Below are positions 33,668 to 43,134 of a stretch of 64,000 bases of DNA, in pieces. The first letter of the stretch is position 1; each line of letters opens with the position of its first letter. A model generated the notes under the pieces. That model was not told the DNA's origin. It searched no databases and saw only the letters and a program-made list of their open reading frames with translations. This DNA comes from CAYJDR01 sp964368965 (lineage in GTDB: Bacteria; Chrysiogenota; Deferribacteres; Deferribacterales; Mucispirillaceae), in the NCBI GenBank assembly GCA_964368965.1, contig CAYJDR010000001.1:62001-126000 (forward strand), read 5' to 3'. A program made the translations under genes and the position numbers.

Positions 33668-35518
33668 ATGTCTGTGATCAAAAAGTTAGCACCTGATATC
33701 GCATCTAAAATTGCAGCGGGTGAAGTTGTTGAGCGTCCATTTAATGTTGTAAAAGAGCTTATTGAAAACTCTGTAGATGCTGGTGCGACTTCGATTACTG
33801 TTGAGATTATTGACGGCGGATTATCGCTCATTAAAATTACAGACAACGGCAAAGGTATAGATAAAGAAGACCTTCCCCTAGCACTTGAGCGTTTTGCAAC
33901 GAGCAAAGCAGTCAATGTTGAAGATGTCTACTCAGCGTCAACTTTTGGTTTCAGGGGCGAAGCACTTGCAGCTATATCTTCTGTGAGCATGTTTACACTC
34001 CGAAGTGGTAAAAACGGCGAAACTTTCGAGATAAAAAGTAAATGTGGTGAAGTGTCAGACGTCAGGCCAGCACCAGCTGTAAACGGCACAATGGTTGAAG
34101 TAATAAACTTGTTTGAATCGTTGCCAGCTAGAAGAAAATTTCTTAAAGGTTTCAAGAAGTTAGAGGGAGAAGTGGTTAAATTAGTTAAACATTTTTCACT
34201 CATAAATCCAACTGTCGCTTTAACATTGATTGTGAATACTAAAGAGATGTTCTCAGTATCAACTCAAGATGATGTGTGTATAAGGGCTGCAAAAGTTTTT
34301 AATGGTAAAGCATTTGTGCAAGGTGTTGCAAATATTGGCGATATTGAAGTTCGTATTGCAACAACACCACCTGAAATTAGCGACCGCATGAAGCGTGACG
34401 GAATGATTATTGGCGTTAATGGCAGGTTGATAAAAGATGCATCTTTCCCTGTGGCTGTCACTCAGGCATACCATAGGTTAGTGCCAGATGGCAGATATCC
34501 TAATACTGTGGTTGATATACGCATTAATCCTGAACTTGTTGATGCGAACGTTCATCCAGCGAAAATGGAAGTCAGGTTTGAAAATCAGTCAGAAATATTT
34601 TCACTAATAAAAGCATCAGTAACTCGGGCGATAGCAACAGTGCCGACAGTGCCAACAGAAGTTACTTATGGAATTACAGAGCAAAGGATATCCTCTAAAA
34701 ATATTATAAATAATACTGTGCGTGAAAACGTTGCAAAGTACGACTATAGTTTTAATATTGAAGACAAGCTCGAAGAAACACTCGGCAGAAAACAAACTAC
34801 TTCGAAAGATGAGTATGTGAGCATTGATAACACTTTCACTAGTGATCGCTCTTTTATAGCAGATATAATTAATGAACCTATAAAAAATGAAGTTGTTACA
34901 CCTATCAGCGAACCAGTTGCTGAAATTGTTGAAGAAAAACAACCAACAACAGTTATAGATGATTATAAAATAATTGGGCAACATGCTAACTCGTATATAA
35001 TTGTTGAAATGGCTGATAAATCAGTTATATTTATTGACCAACATGCCGCACATGAACGTATTTTATTTGAGAAGAACGTGGATAAGCACAACACGACTAA
35101 GCAACCAACAATTATACTGCATGAGCGTGTAGAAGTTGAGCTAAGCGATGAAGAACTTGAAGGCGCAGAAGAGCATATTGAAACAATAAACTCTTATGGC
35201 TATAGCTATGATATCGAGGGCGATAAAGTTTGTATATCTAGCATACCGCTATCAGTCGCTAGGAAAGACTTTAAGACTCAGTTTAAAAATATTTTGATAG
35301 ATTTGTGCGTGCGAGGTATATCAAAAACAGTTGATGCGCCACTTGCGCTATTATCATGCAAGCAAGCGATTAAAGCTGGCGATGCGTTATCAATGCAAGA
35401 TATGGAATACTTGCTGAAGTTATTGTTTTCAACTAACAATTATGCCACATGTCCTCATGGTAGGCCGTTGATATTTTCGATGACTTTTGATGAAGTTTCA
35501 AGGAAGTTTTTGCGATGA
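33668..35518 (+). CDS. mutL: DNA mismatch repair protein MutL (endonuclease type)
   Basis: A 616-residue mismatch-repair ATPase. The N-terminal GHKL motifs are intact: ELIENSVDAGAT, DNGKGID, and FATSKA...TFGFRGEALAAISS. The C-terminal dimerisation domain carries the metal-dependent nicking motif DQHAAHERILFE, with supporting SCKQA and CPHGRP motifs. It should therefore nick DNA itself, as in bacteria without MutH. The middle linker (about 330-440) is low-complexity and charged, as usual. Start ATG 33668 follows AGGAGCAGGT. It overlaps miaA by four bases, and mutL-miaA is a widely conserved pair. Confidence 0.96.
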   Translation: MSVIKKLAPDIASKIAAGEVVERPFNVVKELIENSVDAGATSITVEIIDGGLSLIKITDNGKGIDKEDLPLALERFATSKAVNVEDVYSASTFGFRGEALAAISSVSMFTLRSGKNGETFEIKSKCGEVSDVRPAPAVNGTMVEVINLFESLPARRKFLKGFKKLEGEVVKLVKHFSLINPTVALTLIVNTKEMFSVSTQDDVCIRAAKVFNGKAFVQGVANIGDIEVRIATTPPEISDRMKRDGMIIGVNGRLIKDASFPVAVTQAYHRLVPDGRYPNTVVDIRINPELVDANVHPAKMEVRFENQSEIFSLIKASVTRAIATVPTVPTEVTYGITEQRISSKNIINNTVRENVAKYDYSFNIEDKLEETLGRKQTTSKDEYVSIDNTFTSDRSFIADIINEPIKNEVVTPISEPVAEIVEEKQPTTVIDDYKIIGQHANSYIIVEMADKSVIFIDQHAAHERILFEKNVDKHNTTKQPTIILHERVEVELSDEELEGAEEHIETINSYGYSYDIEGDKVCISSIPLSVARKDFKTQFKNILIDLCVRGISKTVDAPLALLSCKQAIKAGDALSMQDMEYLLKLLFSTNNYATCPHGRPLIFSMTFDEVSRKFLR

Positions 35519-36420
35519 AAATACCCGTAATTACAGGCCCTACAGCCTCTGGTAAAACAAGTTCTGCTTTTGATGTTGCAGAAAGGTTTGGCAATGTTGA
35601 AATCATCAGCGCAGATGCCTTTCAAGTATATCGTGGGCTAGATATTGGCACGGCAAAAGCGAGTTTAAAAGAGCGTGAGAAATATCCTCACCATTTAATT
35701 GATATAATGGAACATAGCGAAAGCTATACAGCTGGGTTGTTTTGTGAGCAAGCCGAAAAGTTGGTTGATGAAATCATTGCACGAGGTAATACGCCAATGA
35801 TTGTCGGTGGCACAGGTCTATATATTAAGACGCTTACTCATGGTATATTTGATTGCCCTGAGATAGATAAAAATATACGCACAACATTGCTAGAGCGTGT
35901 TGAAAGTGAAGGGCTAGATACGCTTTACAGCGAGCTGCTGACACTTGATGTTGAATATGCTAATAAGATTAGTAAATCTGACCCAGCAAGAATTATAAGG
36001 GCGTTAGAAGTTTCAATAGGTTTAGGGCTACCATTTAGTGAAGCGCACAGGAAGTATCATAAGGCGCCTAAATTTGAATATGAAGTGTTTGTATTCAACC
36101 GTGATAGGCAAGATTTATACAATGACATAAATAGCCGCACCGCAGAGATGTTTGAGGGTGGCTGGGTTGATGAGGTAGACAGCCTACTTTCACAAGGTGT
36201 AGATGTATCTTGCCCTGCGTTTAGAGCGATAGGGTATAAGGCGATTGCTAACTACATTATATCAGGTGGCGATAAGCAACAAGTTATCGACCGCATTGCA
36301 AAAGAAACACGCAACTTTGCTAAGCGACAGATGACGTGGTTTCGTGGTGTTGGCGATGTCCGTTTTTATGATGATAAAAAAATACTAGTAGAAGATGTTA
36401 TAAAGTTGTATAATGTCTAG
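35515..36420 (+). CDS. miaA: tRNA dimethylallyltransferase
   Basis: Adds a dimethylallyl group to A37 of tRNAs that read codons starting with U; 301 residues. The P-loop is GPTASGKTSSA, followed by ISADAFQVYRGLDIGTAKAS, VGGTGLYIKTL and FRAIGYKAI. The substrate prenyl diphosphate comes from the isoprenoid pathway, two genes of which (ispA, dxs) lie near 57-60 kb. Translationally coupled to mutL by an ATGA overlap. Confidence 0.96.
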   Translation: MKIPVITGPTASGKTSSAFDVAERFGNVEIISADAFQVYRGLDIGTAKASLKEREKYPHHLIDIMEHSESYTAGLFCEQAEKLVDEIIARGNTPMIVGGTGLYIKTLTHGIFDCPEIDKNIRTTLLERVESEGLDTLYSELLTLDVEYANKISKSDPARIIRALEVSIGLGLPFSEAHRKYHKAPKFEYEVFVFNRDRQDLYNDINSRTAEMFEGGWVDEVDSLLSQGVDVSCPAFRAIGYKAIANYIISGGDKQQVIDRIAKETRNFAKRQMTWFRGVGDVRFYDDKKILVEDVIKLYNV

Positions 36421-36435
36421 ACTCATGAGGTGGTT

Positions 36436-36738
36436 ATGAACTATAAATATACAATAATATTACTAATCGTTACAATCTTGATAGCGCTATACCTAGTGTT
36501 CGGCCATAATGGAATATTGAAATATAAAGAGATGGTTGATATCAGGGTAAAATATGAAACAAAAATTGAAGAGCTTGAAGATCGTTTACAAGTTTTAGAA
36601 GGCGAACTTGAAGATGCTCAAACAGATAGAACATATTTAGAAAGCGTAATCAGGCGTGAACTTGGGTTAGTGAAAAATGATGAAGATTTATACGTCATCA
36701 TGGATAACGCTACAGATAATAAATCAGGTAATAAATGA
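36436..36738 (+). CDS. FtsB/DivIC-like septum formation initiator protein
   Basis: A small bitopic membrane protein of about 100 residues. One hydrophobic segment (IILLIVTILIALYLVF, about residues 7-22) is followed by a coiled coil (YETKIEELEDRLQVLEGELEDA) and the RRELGLVKNDEDLYVI ending typical of the FtsB/DivIC family (usually REELGLVKPGE). It should join FtsL and FtsQ at the division site. ATG 36436 with GAGG upstream is chosen over GTG 36430. It overlaps xseA by four bases. Confidence 0.85.
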   Translation: MNYKYTIILLIVTILIALYLVFGHNGILKYKEMVDIRVKYETKIEELEDRLQVLEGELEDAQTDRTYLESVIRRELGLVKNDEDLYVIMDNATDNKSGNK

Positions 36739-38075
36739 CAAGTTATACAGTTGCAGAATTTACTAAATCATTTAAATATTTAGTAGAAAATACTTATTCT
36801 GACGTTGTTGCGATCACTGGCGAGGTGTCAAACCTTACAAAGGCTAGTAGTGGGCATTATTACTTTACGTTGAAAGATGTCGGCTCACAATTGAGCGCTG
36901 TAATGTTTAAGCAGTACGCTATGGCTATGCGTTCGCTAACACTAAAAAATGGCGACAAAATTCAAGCAATTGGCAACATATCTGTTTACGAAGCTGGTGG
37001 CTCTTATCAGTTAATGGTTAAGCGTGTGCAATACGACTCGTTAGGTGACTATTGGCAACAATTTGAGCTAACTAAACGCAAGCTAGAAGCAGAAGGGCTA
37101 TTCGATAGCAGTAGGAAAAAGTTTTTCCAGAGGTATCCAAACAGGGTGGCTTTGATTACATCAACAACTGGCGCAGCTATAAAGGATTTTTTAGTAACAG
37201 CTAAGAATGAAGGCGGGAAGTTTGATATTGATATCTGGAATGTGCCAGTTCAAGGCGTTGAAGCAGCCCCTAAGATTGTGAAAGCGCTAAAAGCAGCTGG
37301 TGAAATGGTTGATAGATATGATGCAATCATCTTAACACGTGGTGGTGGCAGTTTAGAAGATTTATCAGTATTTAATAATGAGGAAGTAGCAAGAGCATTT
37401 GCAAACTCGAAAGTGCCAACCATAAGCGCTATTGGGCATGAGAGAGATGTTTCTATTGTTGATTTTGTTGCAGATTGTAAAGCTGCTACACCTACTGCAA
37501 GTGCAGTTCTGATGTCATCAGGCTTTAATAGAGCAGGCGATATTATCAAGTCGCATTATGATAAGTTGATAAACACAGTAATCTACTCAGTGCAGTCACA
37601 ATATCAATATGTTGATATGCTTGAATTGAAAGTGAAAAATATGTCACCTGTAAATAACTTAGCAAATTATAAGCTTAGGTTGAATAATGCACATAATAAT
37701 TTAAACTTTTATTCAAATAATTTTGCTAAGGGAAAATATAATAATATCAATAGTTTGACGCGTGTTTTGATGGCTAATAAGCCTACCCATATGATCAATA
37801 CATTAAATGTTAAGCTTGATATAATTAGTAAAAAACTGCTACAATATATTGACGAAAGCATATCGAATAATATAAAATATGTAGATGTGCTTGAGAGCAA
37901 ATTGAAATTAGTCAACCCTGAGAATATCTTAGAGCGTGGCTATGCCATAGTTAGTAAGGGTAAATCAGTTGTTACCAAAGCTAATGATGTAAAAAAGAAA
38001 GAAGTTATTGAAATAAAAATGAAAGACGGCTATATAAGTAGTTCTGTTATAGATGTACATTTGGAGGCTGAATAG
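36735..38075 (+). CDS. xseA: Exodeoxyribonuclease VII large subunit
   Basis: A 446-residue subunit of the single-strand nuclease ExoVII. The N-terminal OB fold is seen in VVAITGEVSNLTKASSGHYYFTLKD and VMFKQYAM. The catalytic core has RVALITSTTGAAIKDFL, ILTRGGGSLEDLSVFN and AIGHERDVSIVDFVADCKAATPTA, split here as AIGHERDVSIVDFVAD and ATPTASA. A coiled-coil region and the ERGYAIV element follow. The small subunit gene xseB is far away at 56853-57107. The stop shares one base with the greA start. Confidence 0.95.
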   Translation: MTSYTVAEFTKSFKYLVENTYSDVVAITGEVSNLTKASSGHYYFTLKDVGSQLSAVMFKQYAMAMRSLTLKNGDKIQAIGNISVYEAGGSYQLMVKRVQYDSLGDYWQQFELTKRKLEAEGLFDSSRKKFFQRYPNRVALITSTTGAAIKDFLVTAKNEGGKFDIDIWNVPVQGVEAAPKIVKALKAAGEMVDRYDAIILTRGGGSLEDLSVFNNEEVARAFANSKVPTISAIGHERDVSIVDFVADCKAATPTASAVLMSSGFNRAGDIIKSHYDKLINTVIYSVQSQYQYVDMLELKVKNMSPVNNLANYKLRLNNAHNNLNFYSNNFAKGKYNNINSLTRVLMANKPTHMINTLNVKLDIISKKLLQYIDESISNNIKYVDVLESKLKLVNPENILERGYAIVSKGKSVVTKANDVKKKEVIEIKMKDGYISSSVIDVHLEAE

Positions 38076-38560
38076 TGGAAAGGATACCTATTACTTTAGA
38101 AGGGTACAATAAGTTAAAAGCAGAGTTGGAGAAACTCAAAAACGTTGATAGTAAAGAAGTTATTGAAGCTATACAAGAGGCGAGAGGTCATGGCGACTTG
38201 AGTGAAAACGCCGAGTATGATGCTGCAAAAGAACGCCAAGGTTTTATTGAAGCTCGCATAAACGAGTTAGATTCAAAAATGACTAGGTTTGACATTATTG
38301 ATGTGTCAAAAATGTCTGGCAACAAAATTACTTTTGGTGCAACAGTTACGCTTGAAAATATTGACACAGGCGAAACAAAAAAATACTCAATCGTTGGGCC
38401 AGATGAAGCTGATATATCTAAAAACAAGATATCAGTTCTATCACCGCTTGCACGTGCTATCGTTGGCAAAAAAGAAGGCGATGATGCACTCGTTCAAGCA
38501 CCTGGTGGTGATATTGAATATGAAATTATGACAGTAGAATTTATCGCACTTTCAGAATAG
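38075..38560 (+). CDS. greA: Transcription elongation factor GreA
   Basis: Rescues backtracked RNA polymerase by stimulating transcript cleavage; 161 residues. The N-terminal coiled coil includes TLEGYNKLKAELEKL, with the tip residues in GHGDLSENAEYDAAKE (conserved acidic pair) and INELDSKM. The C-terminal FKBP-like domain has KISVLSPLARAIVGKKEGD. Start is GTG 38075, overlapping the xseA stop by one base, with GGAGG upstream. Confidence 0.96.
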   Translation: MERIPITLEGYNKLKAELEKLKNVDSKEVIEAIQEARGHGDLSENAEYDAAKERQGFIEARINELDSKMTRFDIIDVSKMSGNKITFGATVTLENIDTGETKKYSIVGPDEADISKNKISVLSPLARAIVGKKEGDDALVQAPGGDIEYEIMTVEFIALSE

Positions 38561-38582
38561 TATAATCAACTAGGGGGTTACT

Positions 38583-39140
38583 ATGCTTAAGATGAAGATT
38601 GAAATGAACGCTCCTAATATGATTACCATTTTTAGGTTGGTATGTATTCCTATATACTTGGTGATATTGTATATAAATGCTCCGTGGTCTAACATTGTTT
38701 CTTGGGTAGTGTTTGCTATTGCATCATTTTCAGATTTCTTTGATGGCTACCTTGCAAGGAAATACAACCTTGTTACTGATTTCGGCAAAATTGCTGACCC
38801 TGTTGCTGATAAAATTTTAGTTGCAGCTGCATTAATTGCGTTGACTGAACTTGGCAGAATACCAGGTTGGGTTGCTATAGTTATGCTTAGCCGTGATTTC
38901 GTCATAGGCGCTTTGCGTGACTTGTCGGCTAGTCGTGGGCAAATTATTGCTGCGGGTAAATGGGGCAAGTGGAAAACTGTTGTACAAATGGTTGCTATCG
39001 GTTGTATTACGTTTTATGAGCCATTGCTTGGGCTTAATATATTCTTGATTGGTACGTTTATTATGTATGTTGCTATTGCATTATCAGTGTATTCTGCATA
39101 CGTTTATATTATTGAGTTCCAAAAGACGAAAGAGGCATAG
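38583..39140 (+). CDS. pgsA: CDP-diacylglycerol-glycerol-3-phosphate 3-phosphatidyltransferase
   Basis: Makes phosphatidylglycerol phosphate; 185 residues with several membrane segments. The CDP-alcohol phosphotransferase motif D-G-x2-A-R-x8-G-x3-D-x3-D is complete in DGYLARKYNLVTDFGK and ADPVADK. ATG 38583 follows GGGGG; a start at the internal ATG 38604 (MNAPNMITIFRL) is also typical for the family. Followed by plsY, a second phospholipid gene. Confidence 0.93.
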   Translation: MLKMKIEMNAPNMITIFRLVCIPIYLVILYINAPWSNIVSWVVFAIASFSDFFDGYLARKYNLVTDFGKIADPVADKILVAAALIALTELGRIPGWVAIVMLSRDFVIGALRDLSASRGQIIAAGKWGKWKTVVQMVAIGCITFYEPLLGLNIFLIGTFIMYVAIALSVYSAYVYIIEFQKTKEA

Positions 39141-39148
39141 GCGAATTT

Positions 39149-39766
39149 ATGACAAGTTATACAACATTGGCTATACTTATTGTGTGTAGCTATTTTATTG
39201 GCTCAATCCCGTTTGCTTATGTGCTTGTTAAGCTTATCAAGGGCATAGATGTTAGAACTGTAGGTAGCGGTAACGCTGGTGCAACTAATGCTGGCAGAGT
39301 GCTTGGTAAATTTGGCTTTCTTGCCGTATTTTTATTAGATTTTATGAAAGGGTTTATACCTGTGATGGTTATGCTATCATACTATGGTGATACTCCTCAA
39401 TTTTATTTTGTATGGATTATTGGTATTACTATTGTATTAGGGCATACTTTTTCAGCATTTTTAAACTTTAAAGGTGGCAAGGGTGTCGCTACAGCTGGTG
39501 GTATATTTTGTGCGATTACGCCTATCCCAGCGCTTATTGCTTTTTTAAGTTTTGCTGTAGTTTTTCTTGCTACAAAGATGGTTTCAGCTGGCTCAATATT
39601 TGCAGCCTTAGCTTTGTTTGTTGCAGCGCTATTTACATCAGATGTTACTTTAACAAAAGTGATGACTGGTATTATTGCGTTTTTCGTCATATATATGCAC
39701 CGCTCAAATATATCACGTATATTAAGTGGTACAGAGAACAAAATTCAATTTAAAAAGAAGGTGTAA
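39149..39766 (+). CDS. plsY: Acyl-phosphate:glycerol-3-phosphate acyltransferase PlsY
   Basis: Inner-membrane enzyme that puts the first acyl chain on glycerol-3-phosphate; 205 residues with about five to seven hydrophobic segments. The three conserved loops are visible: GSIPFAYVL, GSGNAGATNAGRVLGK and NFKGGKGVATAGG. It works ahead of PlsC, encoded at 12491-13198. It lies three bases before ribD. Confidence 0.95.
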   Translation: MTSYTTLAILIVCSYFIGSIPFAYVLVKLIKGIDVRTVGSGNAGATNAGRVLGKFGFLAVFLLDFMKGFIPVMVMLSYYGDTPQFYFVWIIGITIVLGHTFSAFLNFKGGKGVATAGGIFCAITPIPALIAFLSFAVVFLATKMVSAGSIFAALALFVAALFTSDVTLTKVMTGIIAFFVIYMHRSNISRILSGTENKIQFKKKV

Positions 39767-39769
39767 CAA

Positions 39770-40924
39770 TTGCATACTTTTAACGCCTATGTTATGAAAA
39801 ACTGTATATCTTATGCAAAGAGGTATGCGGGTTATACAAAATCAAATCCACTTGTAGGTGCAGCTGTCGTCAAAAATGGCGAAGTGTTATCGTATGGTGC
39901 ACATGAATACTATGGCGGCCCACATGCAGAAGTGAATGCGCTTGCTAACGCTGGTGCTGAAGCAGAGGGCGCTGAGCTATATGTCACGCTTGAGCCTTGC
40001 TCAACGTATGGCAAAACACCACCATGTACAGATGCGATATTGAAAGCAGGCATTAAAAAAGTTTATGTAGGTGTGCTTGACCCTAATCCTGAACACATGT
40101 TGAAGGGTGTTGACATACTTAGGAAACGTGGTATTGAAGTTGAAATAGGCGTTGCATTAACAGAATGTGCTGCTTTGATTGAAGATTTTGCTAAAACAAT
40201 CATATTTAGGCAGCCATATGTTACATTAAAGGCTGGTATGAGCCTCGATGGAAAAGTTGCAACAAAAACTGGCGATTCTAAATGGATCACTAGCCCACAA
40301 TCTAGAGAAGAAGCGCATCGCTTACGCTCTAGGGCAGATGCAGTTATCGTCGGTGTTGGTACAGTTTTAGCAGATGACCCTATGTTGAATGTTAGGCTTA
40401 TCGGTGAATATAAGCAACCACTACGTATCGTTATTGATACAAACGGTAGGCTACCTTTAACATCTCAGTTAGTGAAAACAGCTAGAGATTTACCTGTTAT
40501 CGTCTATACTGGCCCAGATGCTGATAAAGAGAATATCGCAGCACTCATAGAGCAAGGCGTTCATATAAAAGAAATGCCTTTGCAAAGTGGTAAAGTTGAT
40601 GTGTGTAAAGTGTTGGACGAATTATATATTACTGAAAAGGTTATGAATGTACTTGTTGAAGGTGGTCCTCAAATTTCTGGAGCGTTTATTGATAATGATC
40701 TTGTTGATGCATTAAAGATTTTTGTTGCACCAAAGATTATTGGTTCATCAGAATCGTTTTCTGTGATAGGTGGTGATGGCGTTAGCAAACTTAACGAGAT
40801 AATACCGTTCATATCAATGGACGCTAGCAAAGTTGGTAACGATCTATTTGTTGAAGCTGTCGTACGTAAGTACACTACAAAAATAATCACAGAAACTGAA
40901 GCTGTGATGGAATTAAGTTTATAA
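39770..40924 (+). CDS. ribD: Bifunctional riboflavin deaminase/reductase RibD
   Basis: Carries out the deamination and side-chain reduction steps of riboflavin synthesis; 384 residues. The deaminase zinc site is GPHAEVNAL plus EPCSTYGKTPPC. The reductase half begins near LKAGMSLDGKVATKTGDSKWI and includes NVLVEGGPQISGAF. TTG 39770 is chosen as start: it has AAGGTG upstream, and the residues before the internal ATG (FNAYVMKNCISYAKR) match the family N-terminus. Only three bases separate it from plsY, so no FMN riboswitch is possible here. Confidence 0.94.
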   Translation: MHTFNAYVMKNCISYAKRYAGYTKSNPLVGAAVVKNGEVLSYGAHEYYGGPHAEVNALANAGAEAEGAELYVTLEPCSTYGKTPPCTDAILKAGIKKVYVGVLDPNPEHMLKGVDILRKRGIEVEIGVALTECAALIEDFAKTIIFRQPYVTLKAGMSLDGKVATKTGDSKWITSPQSREEAHRLRSRADAVIVGVGTVLADDPMLNVRLIGEYKQPLRIVIDTNGRLPLTSQLVKTARDLPVIVYTGPDADKENIAALIEQGVHIKEMPLQSGKVDVCKVLDELYITEKVMNVLVEGGPQISGAFIDNDLVDALKIFVAPKIIGSSESFSVIGGDGVSKLNEIIPFISMDASKVGNDLFVEAVVRKYTTKIITETEAVMELSL

Positions 40925-40925
40925 A

Positions 40926-41555
40926 ATGTTTACAGGAATAATCGAAGAAACAGGCAAAGTTGCAAGCTACATAAAACAAGGTAACTCTGCAAAAATACGC
41001 ATTACATGTAATAAAGTGCTGGAAGGCTCTATCTTGGGCGATTCTATTGCTGTTAATGGTGTATGCTTAACAGCAACGGGCATTGGCTCAGACTATTTTG
41101 AAGCAGATGTCAGCTATGAGACAATTAACCGCACAGCATTAAATAGATTGCTTGTTGGGCATGTTGTGAACCTTGAGCGTGCGCTAACATTATCGTCGAG
41201 ATTAGGTGGGCACTTAGTGCAAGGGCATGTTGATAGTGTGGCAAATATCCAATCTATCACAATGAATGGTAGTAGCTATGTCTTGAAAATAAAATATCCA
41301 AGTAATCTTGATAAATATATTACTGAGAAATGTTCAGTTACAATAGACGGTATCAGTCTAACTGTAGCAAACACTATAAATAATACATTAGAAGTGGCAG
41401 TTATCCCACATACATTTGAAAACACAACTTTGAAACATAAATCAAGTGGCGATATTATAAACCTCGAGGTTGACCAAATCGCTCGCTATGTTGAAAAAAT
41501 GCTTGATAAAAACAACTCAGAAGATAGATTAATAGGGTTGCTTGATAAATTGTAA
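40926..41555 (+). CDS. ribE: Riboflavin synthase alpha chain
   Basis: Dismutates two lumazines to riboflavin; 209 residues with the two homologous lumazine-binding barrels. The N-terminus MFTGIIEETGKV is diagnostic, followed by GDSIAVNGVCLTATG, SRLGGHLVQGHVD in the middle and DGISLTVANT in the second repeat. It starts one base after the ribD stop. Confidence 0.95.
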   Translation: MFTGIIEETGKVASYIKQGNSAKIRITCNKVLEGSILGDSIAVNGVCLTATGIGSDYFEADVSYETINRTALNRLLVGHVVNLERALTLSSRLGGHLVQGHVDSVANIQSITMNGSSYVLKIKYPSNLDKYITEKCSVTIDGISLTVANTINNTLEVAVIPHTFENTTLKHKSSGDIINLEVDQIARYVEKMLDKNNSEDRLIGLLDKL

Positions 41556-41576
41556 AATGGTAACTAAGGTACAATA

Positions 41577-42650
41577 ATGAATGACGTAAAATCTATAGAA
41601 ACTCTTGAAGCCATTGATATAATCCGTTGTGGCGGTTCGCTTATTTTAACTAACTATGTTGAGGGCAAGCGAAACTATGCGCTATATGTTGCAACCCAAT
41701 TTGCAACTACTAAAGCAATGGCTTTGATTAACGAGTATAACACTAAGGGTGTAAAGTTGGCGTTGTCTAGCGAACTTTATAACAATATCAATGCCGATGC
41801 AGAAAACTCAGCTATCCAACTTAGTTTAAAAACAGCTATGCAAGCATACAAAGAAATTACACTAGTTGAAACAGTGAACGGTGGAATATTGATAAAATAT
41901 GCACTTGAAGAAGCAAGCGTCGATATATCAAGGCTTGCTAGCCTTTACTCATCAGGTGTTATCTGTGAGCTTGATGAAAAATCTATAAATGATATATTAT
42001 CAAAAGGCGTTAAACTTTTTGATATCGTAAAACTTAGAGAGTACCGTGATAATCACGATAGCATTACAAGTAAAGTGTCACTACAGCCGATCACTACGCT
42101 ATATGGCACATTTACAGTTGTTGGCTTTCATAATGACATTGACGAACAAGAAATTGTAGCAATAATCAAAGGCGATATTAAAAACGAGAAAAGCGTGTTG
42201 ACGAGGATACACTCGCAATGTATAACTGGTGATGTTTTCAGCTCACTTCGTTGCGATTGTGGCGACCAACTACACAGTGCAATGCGTGCTATTGATGAGC
42301 TTGGTGTCGGTGTCGTGTTGTACCTTTTCCAAGAAGGGCGAGGGATAGGGCTTCTAAACAAAATTAAAGCATATAACTTGCAAGATAAAGGGTTAGATAC
42401 TGTTGAAGCTAATATTGAGCTTGGGTTCGCTGACGATTTGAGAGATTATAGCTTTGCAGCACAAGTTTTACGAAAACTAGGTGTTACAAATATAAAACTA
42501 TTGTCGAACAACCCTAGAAAATTCGACGGACTTGCAGACGCAGGTATTACCATTGATGAAAGAGTAAGTATCGAGTGTGAAATACACGACGATAATAAAA
42601 AATACATGCAAACAAAAAAAGATAAATTAGGTCATACACTAAACATATAG
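41577..42650 (+). CDS. ribBA: RibBA-type protein: GTP cyclohydrolase II with a degenerate RibB-like half
   Basis: A 357-residue fusion. The C-terminal half (from about residue 165) is an intact GTP cyclohydrolase II: zinc cysteines C215, C226 and C228 in CITGDVFSSLRCDC, the catalytic EGRGIGLLNKIKAYNLQ, and NNPRKFDGL. The N-terminal half aligns with 3,4-dihydroxy-2-butanone 4-phosphate synthase at its ends (EAIDIIRCGGSLIL; GVICELDE), but the DRENEGD acidic motif reads VEGKRNYAL, the GHTEA motif reads ALEEA, and the domain is about 40 residues short. RibB activity is therefore unlikely. A separate ribB should exist elsewhere if riboflavin is made. Confidence 0.88.
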   Translation: MNDVKSIETLEAIDIIRCGGSLILTNYVEGKRNYALYVATQFATTKAMALINEYNTKGVKLALSSELYNNINADAENSAIQLSLKTAMQAYKEITLVETVNGGILIKYALEEASVDISRLASLYSSGVICELDEKSINDILSKGVKLFDIVKLREYRDNHDSITSKVSLQPITTLYGTFTVVGFHNDIDEQEIVAIIKGDIKNEKSVLTRIHSQCITGDVFSSLRCDCGDQLHSAMRAIDELGVGVVLYLFQEGRGIGLLNKIKAYNLQDKGLDTVEANIELGFADDLRDYSFAAQVLRKLGVTNIKLLSNNPRKFDGLADAGITIDERVSIECEIHDDNKKYMQTKKDKLGHTLNI

Positions 42651-42659
42651 GAGGACGAT

Positions 42660-43133
42660 ATGCCTATTAATATAATTGAAGGTAATTATGAAGGTAAAGG
42701 AATAAAAGTTGGTATAGTTGCTGGCAGATTTAACGACCGCATCACTAACACTCTAGTTGAAGGTGCTATTGATATGCTTGTGCGCCACAATGTTGACTCA
42801 TCAGACATTACAGTATGTAAAGTTCCTGGTGCGTTTGAAATACCATTTATGTGTAAAGAACTGGCAAAATCAGGCAAATATGATGCCGTTATAGCTTTAG
42901 GCGCTGTAATTAGAGGCTCTACACCTCATTTTGATTACGTTTCATCAGAAGTTACAAAAGGTGTTGCACATGTTGGGCTTGACTATGGCGTGCCAGTGAT
43001 ATTTGGCGTGCTAACTACTGATACAATTGAGCAAGCTGTTGAGCGTGCAGGCACAAAAGCTGGTAACAAAGGTTCAGAAGCAGCAATGACAGCTATTGAG
43101 ATGATTAACCTTAAAAAACAAGTGAGTAAATAA
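42660..43133 (+). CDS. ribH: 6,7-dimethyl-8-ribityllumazine synthase
   Basis: Joins the pyrimidine and butanone-phosphate precursors to make lumazine; 157 residues. Motifs include VGIVAGRFNDRIT, VPGAFEIPF, ALGAVIRGSTPHFDYV (with the catalytic His) and PVIFGVLTTDTIEQA. It follows ribBA by nine bases with a strong GGAGG, and nusB begins one base after its stop, the common ribH-nusB arrangement. Confidence 0.96.
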   Translation: MPINIIEGNYEGKGIKVGIVAGRFNDRITNTLVEGAIDMLVRHNVDSSDITVCKVPGAFEIPFMCKELAKSGKYDAVIALGAVIRGSTPHFDYVSSEVTKGVAHVGLDYGVPVIFGVLTTDTIEQAVERAGTKAGNKGSEAAMTAIEMINLKKQVSK

Positions 43134-43134
43134 T

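Noticed and set aside
33370..33915. 181-codon minus-strand frame across the Dsb-like gene end and mutL start
   Set aside because: It runs through the terminator and promoter region between two well-supported genes and resembles no protein.
39740..39775. Possible FMN riboswitch ahead of the rib operon
   Set aside because: ribD starts three bases after plsY, so there is no room for the aptamer; nothing similar is seen ahead of ribE, ribBA or ribH.
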